Positions 37,895 to 47,651 of a DNA stretch of 64,000 nt are shown here, piece after piece (positions within the stretch are counted from its first letter, which is position 1; every line of letters begins with the position of its first letter). Position numbers and translations under genes: made by a program. Source of the stretch: Vibrio viridaestus (lineage in GTDB: Bacteria > Pseudomonadota > Gammaproteobacteria > Enterobacterales > Vibrionaceae). Below the pieces are notes generated by a model, which saw only the letters and a list, made by a program, of their open reading frames with translations, ran no database searches and was not told where the DNA came from. The stretch lies in assembly GCF_003856525.1 (NCBI RefSeq), contig NZ_RJVQ01000003.1, positions 310,001-374,000 of the forward strand, written 5' to 3'.

Positions 37895-38452
37895 ATGCGT
37901 TTGAATATACCCAATATTTTATCTTTAATACGATTATTTTTAATTCCTGTTTTTGTCATTATTTTTTATCTTCCTTATCATTGGGCTCCTTTTGGCGCTG
38001 CATTAGTGTTCTGTATCGCGAGCATTACCGATTGGTTAGACGGCATGCTAGCGCGCAAGCTAGGTCAAACCTCTCGCTTTGGTGCGTTTATTGATCCGGT
38101 CGCAGATAAAGTGCTGGTCGCCTCAGCATTAATTCTTATCACTGATTACTACCACAATATCTGGATTACGATACCCGCTGTCACCATGATTGCCCGTGAA
38201 ATTATTATTTCTGCGCTTAGAGAGTGGATGGCTGAAATTGGTAAACGTGCGAGTGTTGCTGTTTCATGGGTAGGTAAAGTGAAGACAATGACACAGATGT
38301 TCTCTCTTCTTGCCTTGGTTTGGCGCTATGATGAATGGATGATTTGGCTTGGTTACTTATCAATTTACGTTGCGACAGTATTAACCTACTGGTCGATGCT
38401 GCAATATCTAAAGGCAGCGAAAGGGGATTTATTGAGTCCCGAAAACTTGTAG
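37895..38452 (+). CDS. pgsA: CDP-diacylglycerol-glycerol-3-phosphate phosphatidyltransferase
   Basis: Inner-membrane enzyme that makes phosphatidylglycerophosphate, precursor of phosphatidylglycerol and cardiolipin. 185 aa with several membrane helices and the CDP-alcohol signature D-G-x2-A-R-x8-G-x3-D-x3-D ([14 protein letters not shown] ... [11 protein letters not shown]). It follows uvrC as third gene of the operon. A cls gene for the final cardiolipin step is 12 kb away. A terminator follows. Confidence 0.95.
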   Translation: MRLNIPNILSLIRLFLIPVFVIIFYLPYHWAPFGAALVFCIASITDWLDGMLARKLGQTSRFGAFIDPVADKVLVASALILITDYYHNIWITIPAVTMIAREIIISALREWMAEIGKRASVAVSWVGKVKTMTQMFSLLALVWRYDEWMIWLGYLSIYVATVLTYWSMLQYLKAAKGDLLSPENL

Positions 38453-38469
38453 CATTATGAGATCGCATA

Positions 38470-38503
38470 AAAATGGCCAGTATGTAAATACTGGCCATTT
38501 TTT
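38470..38503 (+). terminator. Terminator after pgsA
   Basis: Perfect 14-bp stem AAAATGGCCAGTAT / ATACTGGCCATTTT with a 4-nt loop, followed by T residues. Confidence 0.92.
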
Positions 38504-38507
38504 ATTG

Positions 38508-38530
38508 TTATCCACAAAATCTGTGGATAA
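38508..38530. repeat. Inverted pair of perfect DnaA boxes
   Basis: TTATCCACA (38508-38516) and TGTGGATAA (38522-38530) are two consensus 9-mer DnaA boxes facing each other across 5 nt. Both match the highest-affinity form exactly. They lie directly after the pgsA terminator and before the convergent fetB gene. They may act as a DnaA-titrating or reactivating site, or simply as an extra hairpin. Confidence 0.7.
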
Positions 38531-38610
38531 CCTGTTTTATAGTAAGTTGATAGATTTAACTTATTGAAAAATAATACTTAATTTAAACGTTATTTACGCT
38601 ATTAAAAACG

Positions 38611-39417
38611 TTAGTTGTCAAGCGATTCTTCTGGGATAAAAGTAACTAATATTCGACCTTCATTTGATATACATCTGAGTATCACCATTTTTATTGTTAT
38701 TAATAATGAAACGGTTAACACCACAAAGATAGCAATCATGATCATGAACTGGTACTTAACGGCTGTGATGGGGGTCGCACCACCAAGTATTTGTCCCGTC
38801 ATCATGCCCGGAAGAGTCACGAGGCCAATTGTTGTCATAGAAGCAAGAATAGGCGCTATTGCCTTCTTAACGGCATCTTTGACAAAAAGCTGGCTAGCGT
38901 AAGCGGGAGATGCGCCCAGAGAAAGCGCACCTTCGTATTCGGCTTTACGTTCTCTAAAGGAAGTAAACAAATTTTGTAATGCAATAATATTACTGCTCAG
39001 AGTATTCCCCAAAAGCATACCTGCCAAAGGAATCATATATTGAGTGTTGTAAAACGGGGTTGGTTTGACAATAAAAAGGCACAAAATCAATAAGACTGGA
39101 ATACAGCCACAAAATAGCCCAAGACTAACTGGCAGCCAAAGCTTTTTCTTCGGAAGGTTCGCTTTATCAATAATAGAAAATGCTCCAATAAGCATCATGA
39201 TGACCAGCCAAAGACTGTTCACCGTTAAGCTATTTAAATTAAAAAGATAGCTTAAATAGATTCCGACAAGTGCAAGCTGAACGCCCATTCGTGTCACAGA
39301 TATTAAGATATCTTTCTCAACTCTTAACTTTAAGTGGCGGCTAATAGCAAAAGGAATAAGGAGGGTAAGGCTAAACAGAGCAAGTTGCAGCCAAGAGATA
39401 TCAATAACACTGTTCAT
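38611..39417 (-). CDS. FetB/YbbM-type ABC transporter permease (UPF0014)
   Basis: The 268-aa membrane protein has seven predicted helices. The UPF0014/FetB family is recognised by RMGVQLALVGIYLSYLF, the LGNTLSSNIIALQNLF segment with the conserved Asn, EGALSLGASPA and TTIGLVTLPGMMTGQILGG. In E. coli FetAB exports iron and protects against peroxide. No FetA ATPase lies beside it. GGAAG precedes the ATG. The gene is 20 nt downstream of DUF2927 on the same strand. Confidence 0.85.
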   Translation of the reverse strand: MNSVIDISWLQLALFSLTLLIPFAISRHLKLRVEKDILISVTRMGVQLALVGIYLSYLFNLNSLTVNSLWLVIMMLIGAFSIIDKANLPKKKLWLPVSLGLFCGCIPVLLILCLFIVKPTPFYNTQYMIPLAGMLLGNTLSSNIIALQNLFTSFRERKAEYEGALSLGASPAYASQLFVKDAVKKAIAPILASMTTIGLVTLPGMMTGQILGGATPITAVKYQFMIMIAIFVVLTVSLLITIKMVILRCISNEGRILVTFIPEESLDN

Positions 39418-39436
39418 TAGGTCTTCCGTGTCTTTT

Positions 39437-40228
39437 TTACATACCTAAGTATTGTCTGAGAGGGGAATAAATAGATTGCGAGTAAATTTCGTCCAATTCA
39501 CCATTTCGCTGCATTTCTTTATATCGTCTAATCAGGATTGGCTTTAATGTTGTCTTATTCATGCCCGCTTTTACTTCGGGACTATACAATAATTTAACCA
39601 GAGTTATATCGAGCGGAGTCAAAAAGATGTCTGGTGTATGGTCATTAAACACTGAGGGAAATGATCGGTCAGAATCGTTTTTTAGTCCCAGAGCCTGAGT
39701 GGTTTCCTCAACAATACAAGAGACTAATTTTCCTTGTTCACGAGCTTGATCGACAGGTATGACAATGACGGCTTGCACGATTCTTGATGTTGAACGTTCT
39801 GATCGAATGTTAAACATGCAGGTCGAACCGTATGTATTCTCTGCCGATTTTTCTCCCATCTCTCGTCTAACAATATCTTTCCAGAGCGCTTGTTTCGTAA
39901 AGAAGATAAGCATATTGGCTTCGTATCGTTTACTAACCTTGGTGATCGATAAGCCGGTCAATTTGCGCAATTGCTGTAGATGAAGTGAGAGAAGGTGGTT
40001 ATGAAGTTCTTCGTTACCAACATCGTGCTTAACCCAAACTTTGATTGGGTTTTCCCATTTTAATGCAGGAGTCAAGCCTGAGCTAAACTCGCTTTCTAGT
40101 ACAACGTCTGAAAACGCATTTTCAACAAAGGGGAGATCACGCCAACCGGAGTTTCTTTCCAGTGCGTCAGAGAATATAGGATACACAATCGAAAAAACGA
40201 TTAATAAAAATAGACCAATTTTCTTCAA
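39437..40228 (-). CDS. DUF2927 family periplasmic protein
   Basis: About 264 aa with a signal peptide (KKIGLFLLIVFSIVYPIFSDA). The C-terminal part has the DUF2927 pattern SCIVEETTQALGLKNDSD, FNDHTPDIFLTPLD and LYSPEVKAGM. This resembles zincin-like sequences (an E-E near the helix and a following N-D), but the classical HExxH is absent. Two TTG starts are possible (40267 and 40228), with no clear ribosome-binding site; I prefer the second because it gives a normal signal peptide. The longer form would overlap sapF by 35 nt. It is probably co-transcribed with sapABCDF. Confidence 0.68.
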   Translation of the reverse strand: MKKIGLFLLIVFSIVYPIFSDALERNSGWRDLPFVENAFSDVVLESEFSSGLTPALKWENPIKVWVKHDVGNEELHNHLLSLHLQQLRKLTGLSITKVSKRYEANMLIFFTKQALWKDIVRREMGEKSAENTYGSTCMFNIRSERSTSRIVQAVIVIPVDQAREQGKLVSCIVEETTQALGLKNDSDRSFPSVFNDHTPDIFLTPLDITLVKLLYSPEVKAGMNKTTLKPILIRRYKEMQRNGELDEIYSQSIYSPLRQYLGM

Positions 40229-40232
40229 TATA

Positions 40233-41018
40233 TTAAAACACCAGTGACTTATTAAAGTGACTTTCAATCATACGTTGTGTGACGATATGTTGAGGATTTG
40301 ACAATACTTCTTGAGTATAGCCAGATTCCACGACTTCGCCCTCATGCATAACAATCACTTTATCAGTTATGTGCTTAATAATGCCAATATGCTGTGAAAC
40401 ATAAACGAAGGAAACCCCCATTTCTTCCTGAAGTTCAAGAATCAGGTTAATTATCTGTGAGCGCATTGCCATATCTAAACCATTTAATGCTTCGTCAGCA
40501 ATAATAATGGAGGGTTGTAGAATAAGCGCCCTGGCTAAGCAGACTCTTTGCTTTTGGCCTGTTGCTAACATTTGGGGGTAGAAGTAAGCATGTTCTGGGA
40601 GCAGTCCCACTCTCAATAAAGTTTCTTTAACTCGACGCTGTCTGTCTTCCAGAGACATATTGGTATTTCGTCTTAAAGGACCATCAAGAATTCGACCAAT
40701 TTGAATCCGAGGATTAAGAGAGGTGTTCGGATCCTGAAAAATCATCCGAATGAGCTTGCAGCGCGTCTCATAATCTTTATGGTGTAACTCTTCTCCATTG
40801 ACCTTGATTTTACCTGTCGTCGGCTCGACAACGCCAGCAAGGATCTTTGCTAGTGTCGATTTTCCAGAGCCATTTTTACCTATGAAGCCAATTGTTTGTC
40901 CGACCTCGAGAGAAAAACTGACCGGTTTTACTGCTTCGTACGTTTTCTTTTGAAAGAAGATAGAGTGACTAGAAAACGATTTAGATAAATTAGTCACTTC
41001 CAATAATGGAATACTCAT
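40233..41018 (-). CDS. sapF: Sap peptide ABC transporter ATPase SapF
   Basis: The 261-aa ATPase has Walker A (GKNGSGKST), the Q-loop and signature [16 protein letters not shown], and Walker B ([13 protein letters not shown]). The residues Ala-Thr-Gly-Gln in place of Ser-Gly-Gly-Gln in the signature are typical of SapF. With SapD it powers the SapBC permease. Sap systems import antimicrobial peptides for degradation, and E. coli SapBCDF has also been described as a putrescine exporter. It overlaps sapD by 4 nt. Confidence 0.92.
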   Translation of the reverse strand: MSIPLLEVTNLSKSFSSHSIFFQKKTYEAVKPVSFSLEVGQTIGFIGKNGSGKSTLAKILAGVVEPTTGKIKVNGEELHHKDYETRCKLIRMIFQDPNTSLNPRIQIGRILDGPLRRNTNMSLEDRQRRVKETLLRVGLLPEHAYFYPQMLATGQKQRVCLARALILQPSIIIADEALNGLDMAMRSQIINLILELQEEMGVSFVYVSQHIGIIKHITDKVIVMHEGEVVESGYTQEVLSNPQHIVTQRMIESHFNKSLVF

Positions 41019-42016
41019 TTTTCTTCTCTCTGTTCAACGTTAAGCGGAAAATGGCAAGCATATTTGTGACGCTTGACTATCGTACTTCGCGGCACTTCAA
41101 CACACTGGCGTTGGGCATAAGGACAGCGAGGCCCCAACCGGCAGCCGATCGGTAAATGCTGTAATGGTGGAATCGAACCTGGTAAAGAGTGCAGCTTTTG
41201 CTTATGCGGGATGGCATCACTAAAGTCTGGCATTGCGGTCAACAAGGCAACAGTGTAAGGATGCTTGGGCGCTGCGATAATATCTTCCGTTGCAGCAGAT
41301 TCAACCGATTGACCACAATACATGACGGTAATTCGGTTGGCCCATTGGGTGATGGTTGTTAAGTCGTGACCAATTAGAAGAATGGTTGTGTTATCAACCT
41401 GATTCATACGACTTAACAAGCGTAATATTTGAGACTGGGTTATCGGATCTAAGTCATTTGTTGGTTCATCAGCAACCAATAATTTTGGTTTTGCCGCAAT
41501 TGCCATCGCAATCATGACCTTTTGACATTCACCGTCTGTTAACTCATAGGGATAGCTGTCCATGATGCGACTGTGATCTTTTATACCCACTTTGTGCAAC
41601 AGTGCAATAGCTTGCTTTTTGCGCCATGCAAATCTTTGCCACCAGGCGCCATCAAAGGCGCGAGAAGGAATCGCTTCGATCAGTTGCTTGCCTAATTTGT
41701 CGGAAGGGTCGAGACAGGTAGAAGGCTCCTGAAAAATCATAGCGACATCGCGTGCGATAATACGGCGTCTTTCTCGTGGTGTTAATTGGAGCAGATCGAC
41801 ATTTCCCAGTCGCATACGGTCAGCAGTAATGCGCCATTGCTCTTTACACACACCAACGAGTGCTTTAGCAACAAGGCTTTTCCCCGAACCTGACTCACCA
41901 ACTAATCCACGGATTTCGCCTTCATTCATGGTGACGCTCATTCGGTCGACCGCTTTTACAATGCCCTGAGGTGTATCGATTTCAATCGTTAAATGGCGAA
42001 TATCTAAGATCGGCAT
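41015..42016 (-). CDS. sapD: Sap peptide ABC transporter ATPase SapD
   Basis: The 333-aa DppD/OppD-type ATPase has Walker A (GESGSGKSL), the signature region [15 protein letters not shown] (a D in the usual SGG position, as in other SapD proteins) and Walker B ([12 protein letters not shown]). The C-terminal oligopeptide-transporter extension ends with a Cys cluster ([15 protein letters not shown]) that in DppD/OppD relatives binds Fe-S or zinc. It links sapC (1-nt overlap) and sapF (4-nt overlap). Confidence 0.92.
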   Translation of the reverse strand: MPILDIRHLTIEIDTPQGIVKAVDRMSVTMNEGEIRGLVGESGSGKSLVAKALVGVCKEQWRITADRMRLGNVDLLQLTPRERRRIIARDVAMIFQEPSTCLDPSDKLGKQLIEAIPSRAFDGAWWQRFAWRKKQAIALLHKVGIKDHSRIMDSYPYELTDGECQKVMIAMAIAAKPKLLVADEPTNDLDPITQSQILRLLSRMNQVDNTTILLIGHDLTTITQWANRITVMYCGQSVESAATEDIIAAPKHPYTVALLTAMPDFSDAIPHKQKLHSLPGSIPPLQHLPIGCRLGPRCPYAQRQCVEVPRSTIVKRHKYACHFPLNVEQREEK

Positions 42017-42903
42017 TATTCAATCCCCGCGCTTAGTGCTCGACGTGTTCCATCACCAACGAGATTCACAACAATAATTGTAAACATGATGGTTAACCCG
42101 GGTAGGGTAACGGTCCAGGGTGCTAAATACAATAGCTCTACCGAATCACCTAAAATGGCACCCCATTCAGGACTTGGCGCTTGAGCTCCGAGACCGAGAA
42201 AACCAAGCGCGGTAATATCAAGAATCGCCGCCGATAATGCAAAAGTAATCTCAGATGCGATAACTGTCAGTACATTCGGTATAATTGAATTCCACAATAG
42301 ATAGATATCACTGGCGCCATCTAAACGTGCGGCCATTATGTAGTCTTTCGCAACTTCGTTATGCACAGCTGTATACAAAGAGCGGATAAAGCGAGGTATC
42401 AGTGCTAGCGCGATAGCGTAAAGTACATGAAACTCACCAGGCCCAAGGAAAGCAACAAAAATAATCCCCAGTAGAAGCGACGGAATCGAGGCGATGGTAT
42501 CGAGTAAGTGGTTCAGAGTGCTCGATAGAATACCTGATGTCATCCCAGCCAGTATGCCGATAGTGCAACCCACCACCATTGACGTTAGAGTGATTAGCAC
42601 TGCGGCTCCAAGAGAATGACGCGAGCCATCAATCACTCTCGATAAAATGTCTCTTCCTAAATCGTCAGTACCAAAAAAATAGTCGACGCTTCCTGATGGA
42701 TCCCAAGAGGGGGGTAATAGTAAGTTGCCTGTCTGGGTTTGCGCATTATGCGGCGCGATCCACGGTGCTAGAATCGTAATGATCAGCAGAATTAATAGAC
42801 ACCATAAACCAAACATAGCCAAGCTGTTCGAGCGATAACTACGCCAGAATCGTTCAAATTGGCTAGGGATTTTATCTTCTTGATAAACGTTATTGCTGAG
42901 CAT
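42016..42903 (-). CDS. sapC: Sap peptide ABC transporter permease SapC
   Basis: 295-aa inner-membrane permease of the DppC/OppC type: N-terminal cytosolic region with [17 protein letters not shown], six membrane helices and the EAA loop ([20 protein letters not shown]). It pairs with SapB. Overlaps sapB by 14 nt and sapD by 1 nt, which shows tight translational coupling through the operon. Confidence 0.92.
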   Translation of the reverse strand: MLSNNVYQEDKIPSQFERFWRSYRSNSLAMFGLWCLLILLIITILAPWIAPHNAQTQTGNLLLPPSWDPSGSVDYFFGTDDLGRDILSRVIDGSRHSLGAAVLITLTSMVVGCTIGILAGMTSGILSSTLNHLLDTIASIPSLLLGIIFVAFLGPGEFHVLYAIALALIPRFIRSLYTAVHNEVAKDYIMAARLDGASDIYLLWNSIIPNVLTVIASEITFALSAAILDITALGFLGLGAQAPSPEWGAILGDSVELLYLAPWTVTLPGLTIMFTIIVVNLVGDGTRRALSAGIE

Positions 42904-43852
42904 ACCAAGTCTTCCTTACCAGTGGATTGATAATGGCACCTATCAGATCGGAAATAATGTTTGCTGATAGTACGACTGTAGCAACAACAATGACGCCAGC
43001 CTGGATTGAAACGTAATCTTCTTTCGCTAATGCGTCTAATAACCAGCGGCCGATACCTGGCCAGTTAAAGATAGACTCAGTAATGATAGCGAGAGCAAAC
43101 ATGGTTGATAGCTGAAAACCGAACTTCGGTATAATTGGCGGTATCGCGTTTCTCAACACGTGTTCACGTACGATACTGTACTGAGATAACCCGCGAATTC
43201 TAGCAACACGAATATAGTTTTGACTCATGACGTCAGCCACGGATTCCCGCATTAAACGAATGATTTGTGTAGTCGGTGACAAAGCTAAAACAACGCAAGG
43301 CATTATCATATGTTGAATGACACTTTGAATAGCCTGAGCTCTATCATCCTTATGAGATAGGAACACGTCGATTAGAGTAAATCCCGTGATATGGTCGATA
43401 TTATATAAAAGGTCATAGCGTCCGGATACTGGGAAAAGTTGATAGTTTAGAGACAGAACCATTATCAGAATCAACGCAATCCAATAAATAGGTGCTGAGT
43501 AACCACACATAGCGATAAACGAAACGACAGTGTCGATCCATTTACCTTGCTTCATTCCAGCGATTGTGCCGAGAGGAATACCGACAACTAATGCAATTGT
43601 GAAGGATAGAATGCACAGTTCCAGTGTAGCTGGAAACACTATTTTAAGTTCATCAAGTATCGGGGTGCCTTGATGGTTTACCCCAAAGTTAAGCTGTAAT
43701 AACTCTCTTAAATAAACAAGCCATCCAGACCAGTAATTATCCTGGGCCCAATGGGAGAGTGGATCCAATCGCATAATGCTGTAACCAACGATAGTTAAAA
43801 TCAGCAGTGTAATGATGAAGAGATTAAACTTCCTCAGCATATAAATAAGCAT
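42890..43852 (-). CDS. sapB: Sap peptide ABC transporter permease SapB
   Basis: The 320-aa DppB-type permease has an N-terminal helix, a periplasmic domain and the EAA loop (ARIRGLSQYSIVREHVLRN). It forms the translocation pore with SapC. The sequence VGIPLGTIAGMKQGKWID is typical of DppB/OppB relatives. Overlaps sapA by 1 nt and sapC by 14 nt. Confidence 0.92.
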   Translation of the reverse strand: MLIYMLRKFNLFIITLLILTIVGYSIMRLDPLSHWAQDNYWSGWLVYLRELLQLNFGVNHQGTPILDELKIVFPATLELCILSFTIALVVGIPLGTIAGMKQGKWIDTVVSFIAMCGYSAPIYWIALILIMVLSLNYQLFPVSGRYDLLYNIDHITGFTLIDVFLSHKDDRAQAIQSVIQHMIMPCVVLALSPTTQIIRLMRESVADVMSQNYIRVARIRGLSQYSIVREHVLRNAIPPIIPKFGFQLSTMFALAIITESIFNWPGIGRWLLDALAKEDYVSIQAGVIVVATVVLSANIISDLIGAIINPLVRKTWYAQQ

Positions 43853-45462
43853 TAATGGATCCTCTCGACGGTATTAAACGGGGATACATTAAATGGATTT
43901 ACGTGAAACCCTTTAAGGCTATTGTTATAGGCTTTAAATTGCATTCCATGCGCCAGAGGAATTACTGGGAATTGTTGGTTAATAATATTTTGAGCCTGCT
44001 TGTATAAGTTTAGACGATAGCGTGGGCGGTTCACTTCGAGCGCTAAGTCTAACAAAAAGTCGAAATCTTCGTTACACCATTTTGACAGGTTTATGCCGGT
44101 TTTAACGGCAGGGCACGAGAGAATAGGTCGTAAAAAAGAGTCGGGATCTGGTGTTTGACCTGACCATCCTGTCAATATTAAATCGACGGAGTTTAATTCA
44201 CGGCGACTGACATTTTCTTCGGATATTAAATGCAACGTAATGCCAATATCTTTAAGATTTGATTGTATGAGCTCCGCCGTTTTTCGTGGACTCGGGTTAT
44301 AAGCTGATGGTCTCAAGGGCACTAGCATCGTTAGCTCCAAACCAGAAGAAAACCCAGCATCGCGCAATAATCCTAAAGAATATCCTCTGTCATAGCGTAC
44401 CTGAACAGTATCTTTTTGGTATGCCCAAGAGGAGGGAGGAAGAATGTTATAGGCAATACTGCCTGTTCCATAGTAAACAGAATCGAGAATCTTATTGCGG
44501 TTAATAGCAAAACTAATCGCTTTGCGCACGCGAGCATCATTAATGGCCGGATGTTCAGTGTTTACTGCAATAAACGAAACATTCATCGCAGGCGCAGACA
44601 TCAGACTAACGTGCTCTCTTTCTTCGATTATTGGAATCTGGCTTGAGATTGGTGTACTTAGTACGTCACATTCATTGAGTAGAAGTTTGGCTAGCGTACC
44701 TGTCCCTCTTTGGGATACATCGAACACAACCTGAGACATTTTAGCTACACCGTTCCAATAGGAATCGTTGCGTTTCAAACGAATAAAGTCATTGTTGTGG
44801 TATTCGGAAACATAAAAAGGACCCGTACCAACTGGGTTTTTATCGATGAGGGGTTTCTCATCGGCCAACAAAAGTTGGTCTGCATACTCTTTAGATAAAA
44901 GGACTGCGTGAGAAGTCGCGATGTTAGAAAGAAAACTATTGTCTGGATGGCGTAGTACGAATTCAACCGTGTAATCATCCAGCGCTCTTACCGATTCTAC
45001 GAGACGGTTAAATCCAATACCGTCAAACCAAGGATAACGGCCGCCGCCGACTTCATGATAAGGATTATTTTCATCAATGATACGGTCAAAACTGAACACG
45101 ACATCTTGAGCATTTAAACTTCTTGATGGGGAAAACCACGCTGTTTTCTGAAACTCGATATTGTGTTTGAGCGAAAAAGTATAACGAGTACCATCTTCAC
45201 TTACCTGCCAAGATTCAGCAATACTAGGTTTGGGCTTTTGATTATTGTCATCCAGTATCAGAAGTGAATCGTATATTTGAGGACCTAGGGCATTAGTTAC
45301 AATCCCACTCTCGGTCAACTGAGGATTGAAAGTCGTGGGACTTCCTTGACCACAATAGACGAAGCCGGTATCCCGAACTTTGCTATGTTCAACGTTATCT
45401 TTACAAGCTGAAAGTATGACCAAGCTAAAAATGCCTAGCATCACATCTGATAGTATTTTCAT
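43852..45462 (-). CDS. sapA: Sap peptide-binding lipoprotein SapA
   Basis: Family-5 extracellular solute-binding protein. Start set at ATG 45462 (MKILSDVMLGIFSLVILSAC), giving a lipoprotein signal with Cys20; an earlier in-frame ATG at 45534 adds an unsupported 24 residues. Domain features are YCGQGSPTTFNPQL near the mature N-terminus, then VRKAISFAINRNKI and LKGFHVNPFN at the C-terminus. SapA binds cationic peptides and possibly haem. First gene of sapABCDF, about 110 nt downstream of pspF on the same strand. Confidence 0.88.
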   Translation of the reverse strand: MKILSDVMLGIFSLVILSACKDNVEHSKVRDTGFVYCGQGSPTTFNPQLTESGIVTNALGPQIYDSLLILDDNNQKPKPSIAESWQVSEDGTRYTFSLKHNIEFQKTAWFSPSRSLNAQDVVFSFDRIIDENNPYHEVGGGRYPWFDGIGFNRLVESVRALDDYTVEFVLRHPDNSFLSNIATSHAVLLSKEYADQLLLADEKPLIDKNPVGTGPFYVSEYHNNDFIRLKRNDSYWNGVAKMSQVVFDVSQRGTGTLAKLLLNECDVLSTPISSQIPIIEEREHVSLMSAPAMNVSFIAVNTEHPAINDARVRKAISFAINRNKILDSVYYGTGSIAYNILPPSSWAYQKDTVQVRYDRGYSLGLLRDAGFSSGLELTMLVPLRPSAYNPSPRKTAELIQSNLKDIGITLHLISEENVSRRELNSVDLILTGWSGQTPDPDSFLRPILSCPAVKTGINLSKWCNEDFDFLLDLALEVNRPRYRLNLYKQAQNIINQQFPVIPLAHGMQFKAYNNSLKGFHVNPFNVSPFNTVERIH

Positions 45463-45571
45463 ATTTAAAGAAGTCTGATAATGCAGGGAAGTGACTATCC
45501 CATTGTACTTGCGCCACTTTAACACTTTTAGCATAGTCTACCAATCATAAAGGTGTGGGCAGTCGTCTTAA

Positions 45572-46564
45572 TTAACTGTTTTTTGTCGGAATCCCATATT
45601 TCCTTACCAGCCCTCTCAATTGATGATAGCTCAGTCCTAGTTGGTGAGCCGTATCTTTTTGATTTAAGTTATTGCTAGCTAATGTTTGCGAGAGAATTTG
45701 TTGTTCCGTGGATTCTAGCCAGTCTTTGAGATTCATAGGTAAGGTATAGAGTGGTTTGTTGGCTTCGTCAGGCTTATCTTGTGCCGAAACGAAAGGACTT
45801 TTTAGAGGTTCGAGTACAATTGTTGTGACAGGTTGGTTGGGATCCGAATTCAAAAATACCGCGCGTTCCACTACGTTTCTTAGTTGCCTTACATTGCCAG
45901 GCCAGTTGTAGTCCAACAGTTCCTGTTCGACCGTTTTACTGAACCCTGCAAAGAAAGAGCGATTGATTTCTTTACACATTTTGATAGCAAAGTGTTGAGC
46001 CAATAACATGATGTCTTCTTTACGGTACCTTAATGGAGGTACATGGATAACATCGAATGTGAGTCGGTCGAGGAGGTCTTCTCGAAATCTGTTTTGTTTG
46101 ATTAACTCAGTTAAATCTTCATTGGTCGCGCTTATAAGGCGTACGTCTGAATATAATGTTTTACTACCACCGACGCGTTCGTATTCACCGTATTCTACAA
46201 CTCGGAGAAGCTTCTCCTGAACGTGGAGGGGAGCAGTCGCTATCTCATCTAGAAACAATGTGCCTTTTTCTGCTCGTTCAAATTTACCACTATGCTGGCT
46301 TCTGGCACCGGTGAACGACCCTGCTTCGTGTCCAAATAATTCCGAATCGACTAACTCTTTAGACATAGCAGCACAATTCATGGTCACATAAGGTTTGTCC
46401 CAGCGTGTTGATAGAAAGTGAAGCCGAGAAGCGATAAGCTCTTTCCCTGATCCTCGTTCACCAACGATAAGAACTGGTCGTTCAGCTTTGGCAAGAATAG
46501 ATACTTTTTCTAATACATTAAGAAATGCGGGTGATTCTCCAATAAGGTTATTGCGACGATTCAT
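45572..46564 (-). CDS. pspF: Psp operon transcriptional activator PspF
   Basis: Sigma-54 enhancer-binding protein without a receiver domain: AAA+ domain from residue about 6 with Walker A GERGSGKE (35-42), the sigma-54 contact loop GSFTGA (82-87), Walker B LFLDEI and the arginine-finger region, then a Fis-type HTH (QKDTAHQLGLSYHQLRGLVRKYG). Start set at ATG 46564, with GGAGG upstream. PspA holds it inactive until membrane stress. It is divergent from pspA. Confidence 0.95.
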   Translation of the reverse strand: MNRRNNLIGESPAFLNVLEKVSILAKAERPVLIVGERGSGKELIASRLHFLSTRWDKPYVTMNCAAMSKELVDSELFGHEAGSFTGARSQHSGKFERAEKGTLFLDEIATAPLHVQEKLLRVVEYGEYERVGGSKTLYSDVRLISATNEDLTELIKQNRFREDLLDRLTFDVIHVPPLRYRKEDIMLLAQHFAIKMCKEINRSFFAGFSKTVEQELLDYNWPGNVRQLRNVVERAVFLNSDPNQPVTTIVLEPLKSPFVSAQDKPDEANKPLYTLPMNLKDWLESTEQQILSQTLASNNLNQKDTAHQLGLSYHQLRGLVRKYGIPTKNS

Positions 46565-46675
46565 AGACACCTCCAGTTTGGTTAAAAATACCACTAAGAA
46601 GTTATTTATTCACCATTATTCATTTTCATGCTTTGTGATTTTTATTAACTAATTGATTTTTATTGTTTTATATTT

Positions 46676-46690
46676 TGGCACGAACATTGA
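46676..46690 (+). promoter_or_regulatory. Sigma-54 promoter of pspABC
   Basis: TGGCAC-GAACA-TTGA matches the -24/-12 consensus (TGGCAC-N5-TTGC) with only the last base changed. It lies 45 nt upstream of pspA, and the pspF-pspA interval leaves room for PspF enhancers and IHF. This fits PspF-dependent induction. Confidence 0.85.
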
Positions 46691-46734
46691 TTAAAACTAG
46701 GTAGGTAATCATCGAAACGAGCAGGAAGGATAAT

Positions 46735-47415
46735 ATGGGTATTTTTTCAAGATTTGCCGATATCGTAAATTCAAATATCAGCGCATTACTGGATAAAGCG
46801 GAAGATCCCGAGAAAATGATTAAGCTTATTATTCAGGAAATGGAAGATACATTAGTTGAGGTTCGAAGTGACTCTGCGAAGGCAATCGCGGATAAAAAAG
46901 AGCTAAGTCGTAAAATTGTCAGTCTTGAGGAACAAGCTGATGATTGGGCGAACAAAGCATCGCTTGCTTTATCTAAGGAACGTGAAGATTTGGCTCGCGC
47001 AGCGCTCATCGAAAAGCAGAAGTTACTCGATATTATTAAAGAGTTAAAAAATGAAGCCACGTTGGTCGAGGATACGATAGAAAAGTTAACTGGTGAAGTG
47101 AGTAAACTCGAAGCAAAAATTATTGAGACGAGAGCAAAGCAACAAGCACTACTAATCAGAAACTCTGCCGCTGGTGGACGTAGAAACATACAAAAGCATC
47201 TTTATCGTAGTCAAACTGACGAAACAATGGCCAAATTTGATCAGTTTTCGCGAAAAATTGATGAGCTGGATGCGGAAGCCGACCTATATGCTCAATCAAA
47301 TAGTAAACGTTCATTACACGACGAGTTTGCTGAACTTCAGGCTCAAGATGAAATTGAAAAAGAATTGGCTGAGCTGAAACAAAAAATGAATAAAGGAGCA
47401 GGTGATAAAGAATGA
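46735..47415 (+). CDS. pspA: Phage shock protein A
   Basis: The 226-aa ESCRT-III-like, almost wholly helical coiled-coil protein. It begins MGIFSRFADIVNSNISALLD, an amphipathic membrane-sensing helix, and has the family motif KAEDPEKMIKLIIQEMEDTL. In resting cells PspA binds and inhibits PspF; under proton-motive-force loss it forms membrane-protecting oligomers. Its TGA stop overlaps the pspB start (ATGA). Confidence 0.96.
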   Translation: MGIFSRFADIVNSNISALLDKAEDPEKMIKLIIQEMEDTLVEVRSDSAKAIADKKELSRKIVSLEEQADDWANKASLALSKEREDLARAALIEKQKLLDIIKELKNEATLVEDTIEKLTGEVSKLEAKIIETRAKQQALLIRNSAAGGRRNIQKHLYRSQTDETMAKFDQFSRKIDELDAEADLYAQSNSKRSLHDEFAELQAQDEIEKELAELKQKMNKGAGDKE

Positions 47416-47651
47416 TGACATTTTCTTTTGTATTTCTCCCACTGTTAGCCTTTATAGTGTTTGTCGCACCATTATGGTTAATCTTACATTATCGCAGCAA
47501 GCGCAAGGCGGACTCAGGGCTGAACGAACAGGATATGGGACAATTGCATGAGTTAACCCGACAGGCTGAGTCCCTTAAGCAACGAATAAGAACATTAGAA
47601 AAAATTCTTGATGATGAGGCACCGAACTGGAGGGAGTATAATGGCAGGTAA
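47412..47651 (+). CDS. pspB: Phage shock protein B
   Basis: The 79-aa inner-membrane protein has an N-terminal membrane helix (residues 6-25) and a cytosolic leucine-zipper-like coil (ELTRQAESLKQRIRTLEKIL). PspB and PspC form the sensor pair that removes PspA from PspF. The start ATG overlaps the pspA stop by 4 nt and its end overlaps pspC. Confidence 0.93.
   Translation: MMTFSFVFLPLLAFIVFVAPLWLILHYRSKRKADSGLNEQDMGQLHELTRQAESLKQRIRTLEKILDDEAPNWREYNGR

Noticed and set aside
38453-38610. tRNA genes after pgsA, as seen in some vibrios
   Set aside because: Only a terminator, DnaA-like boxes and AT-rich sequence are present; no cloverleaf is visible.
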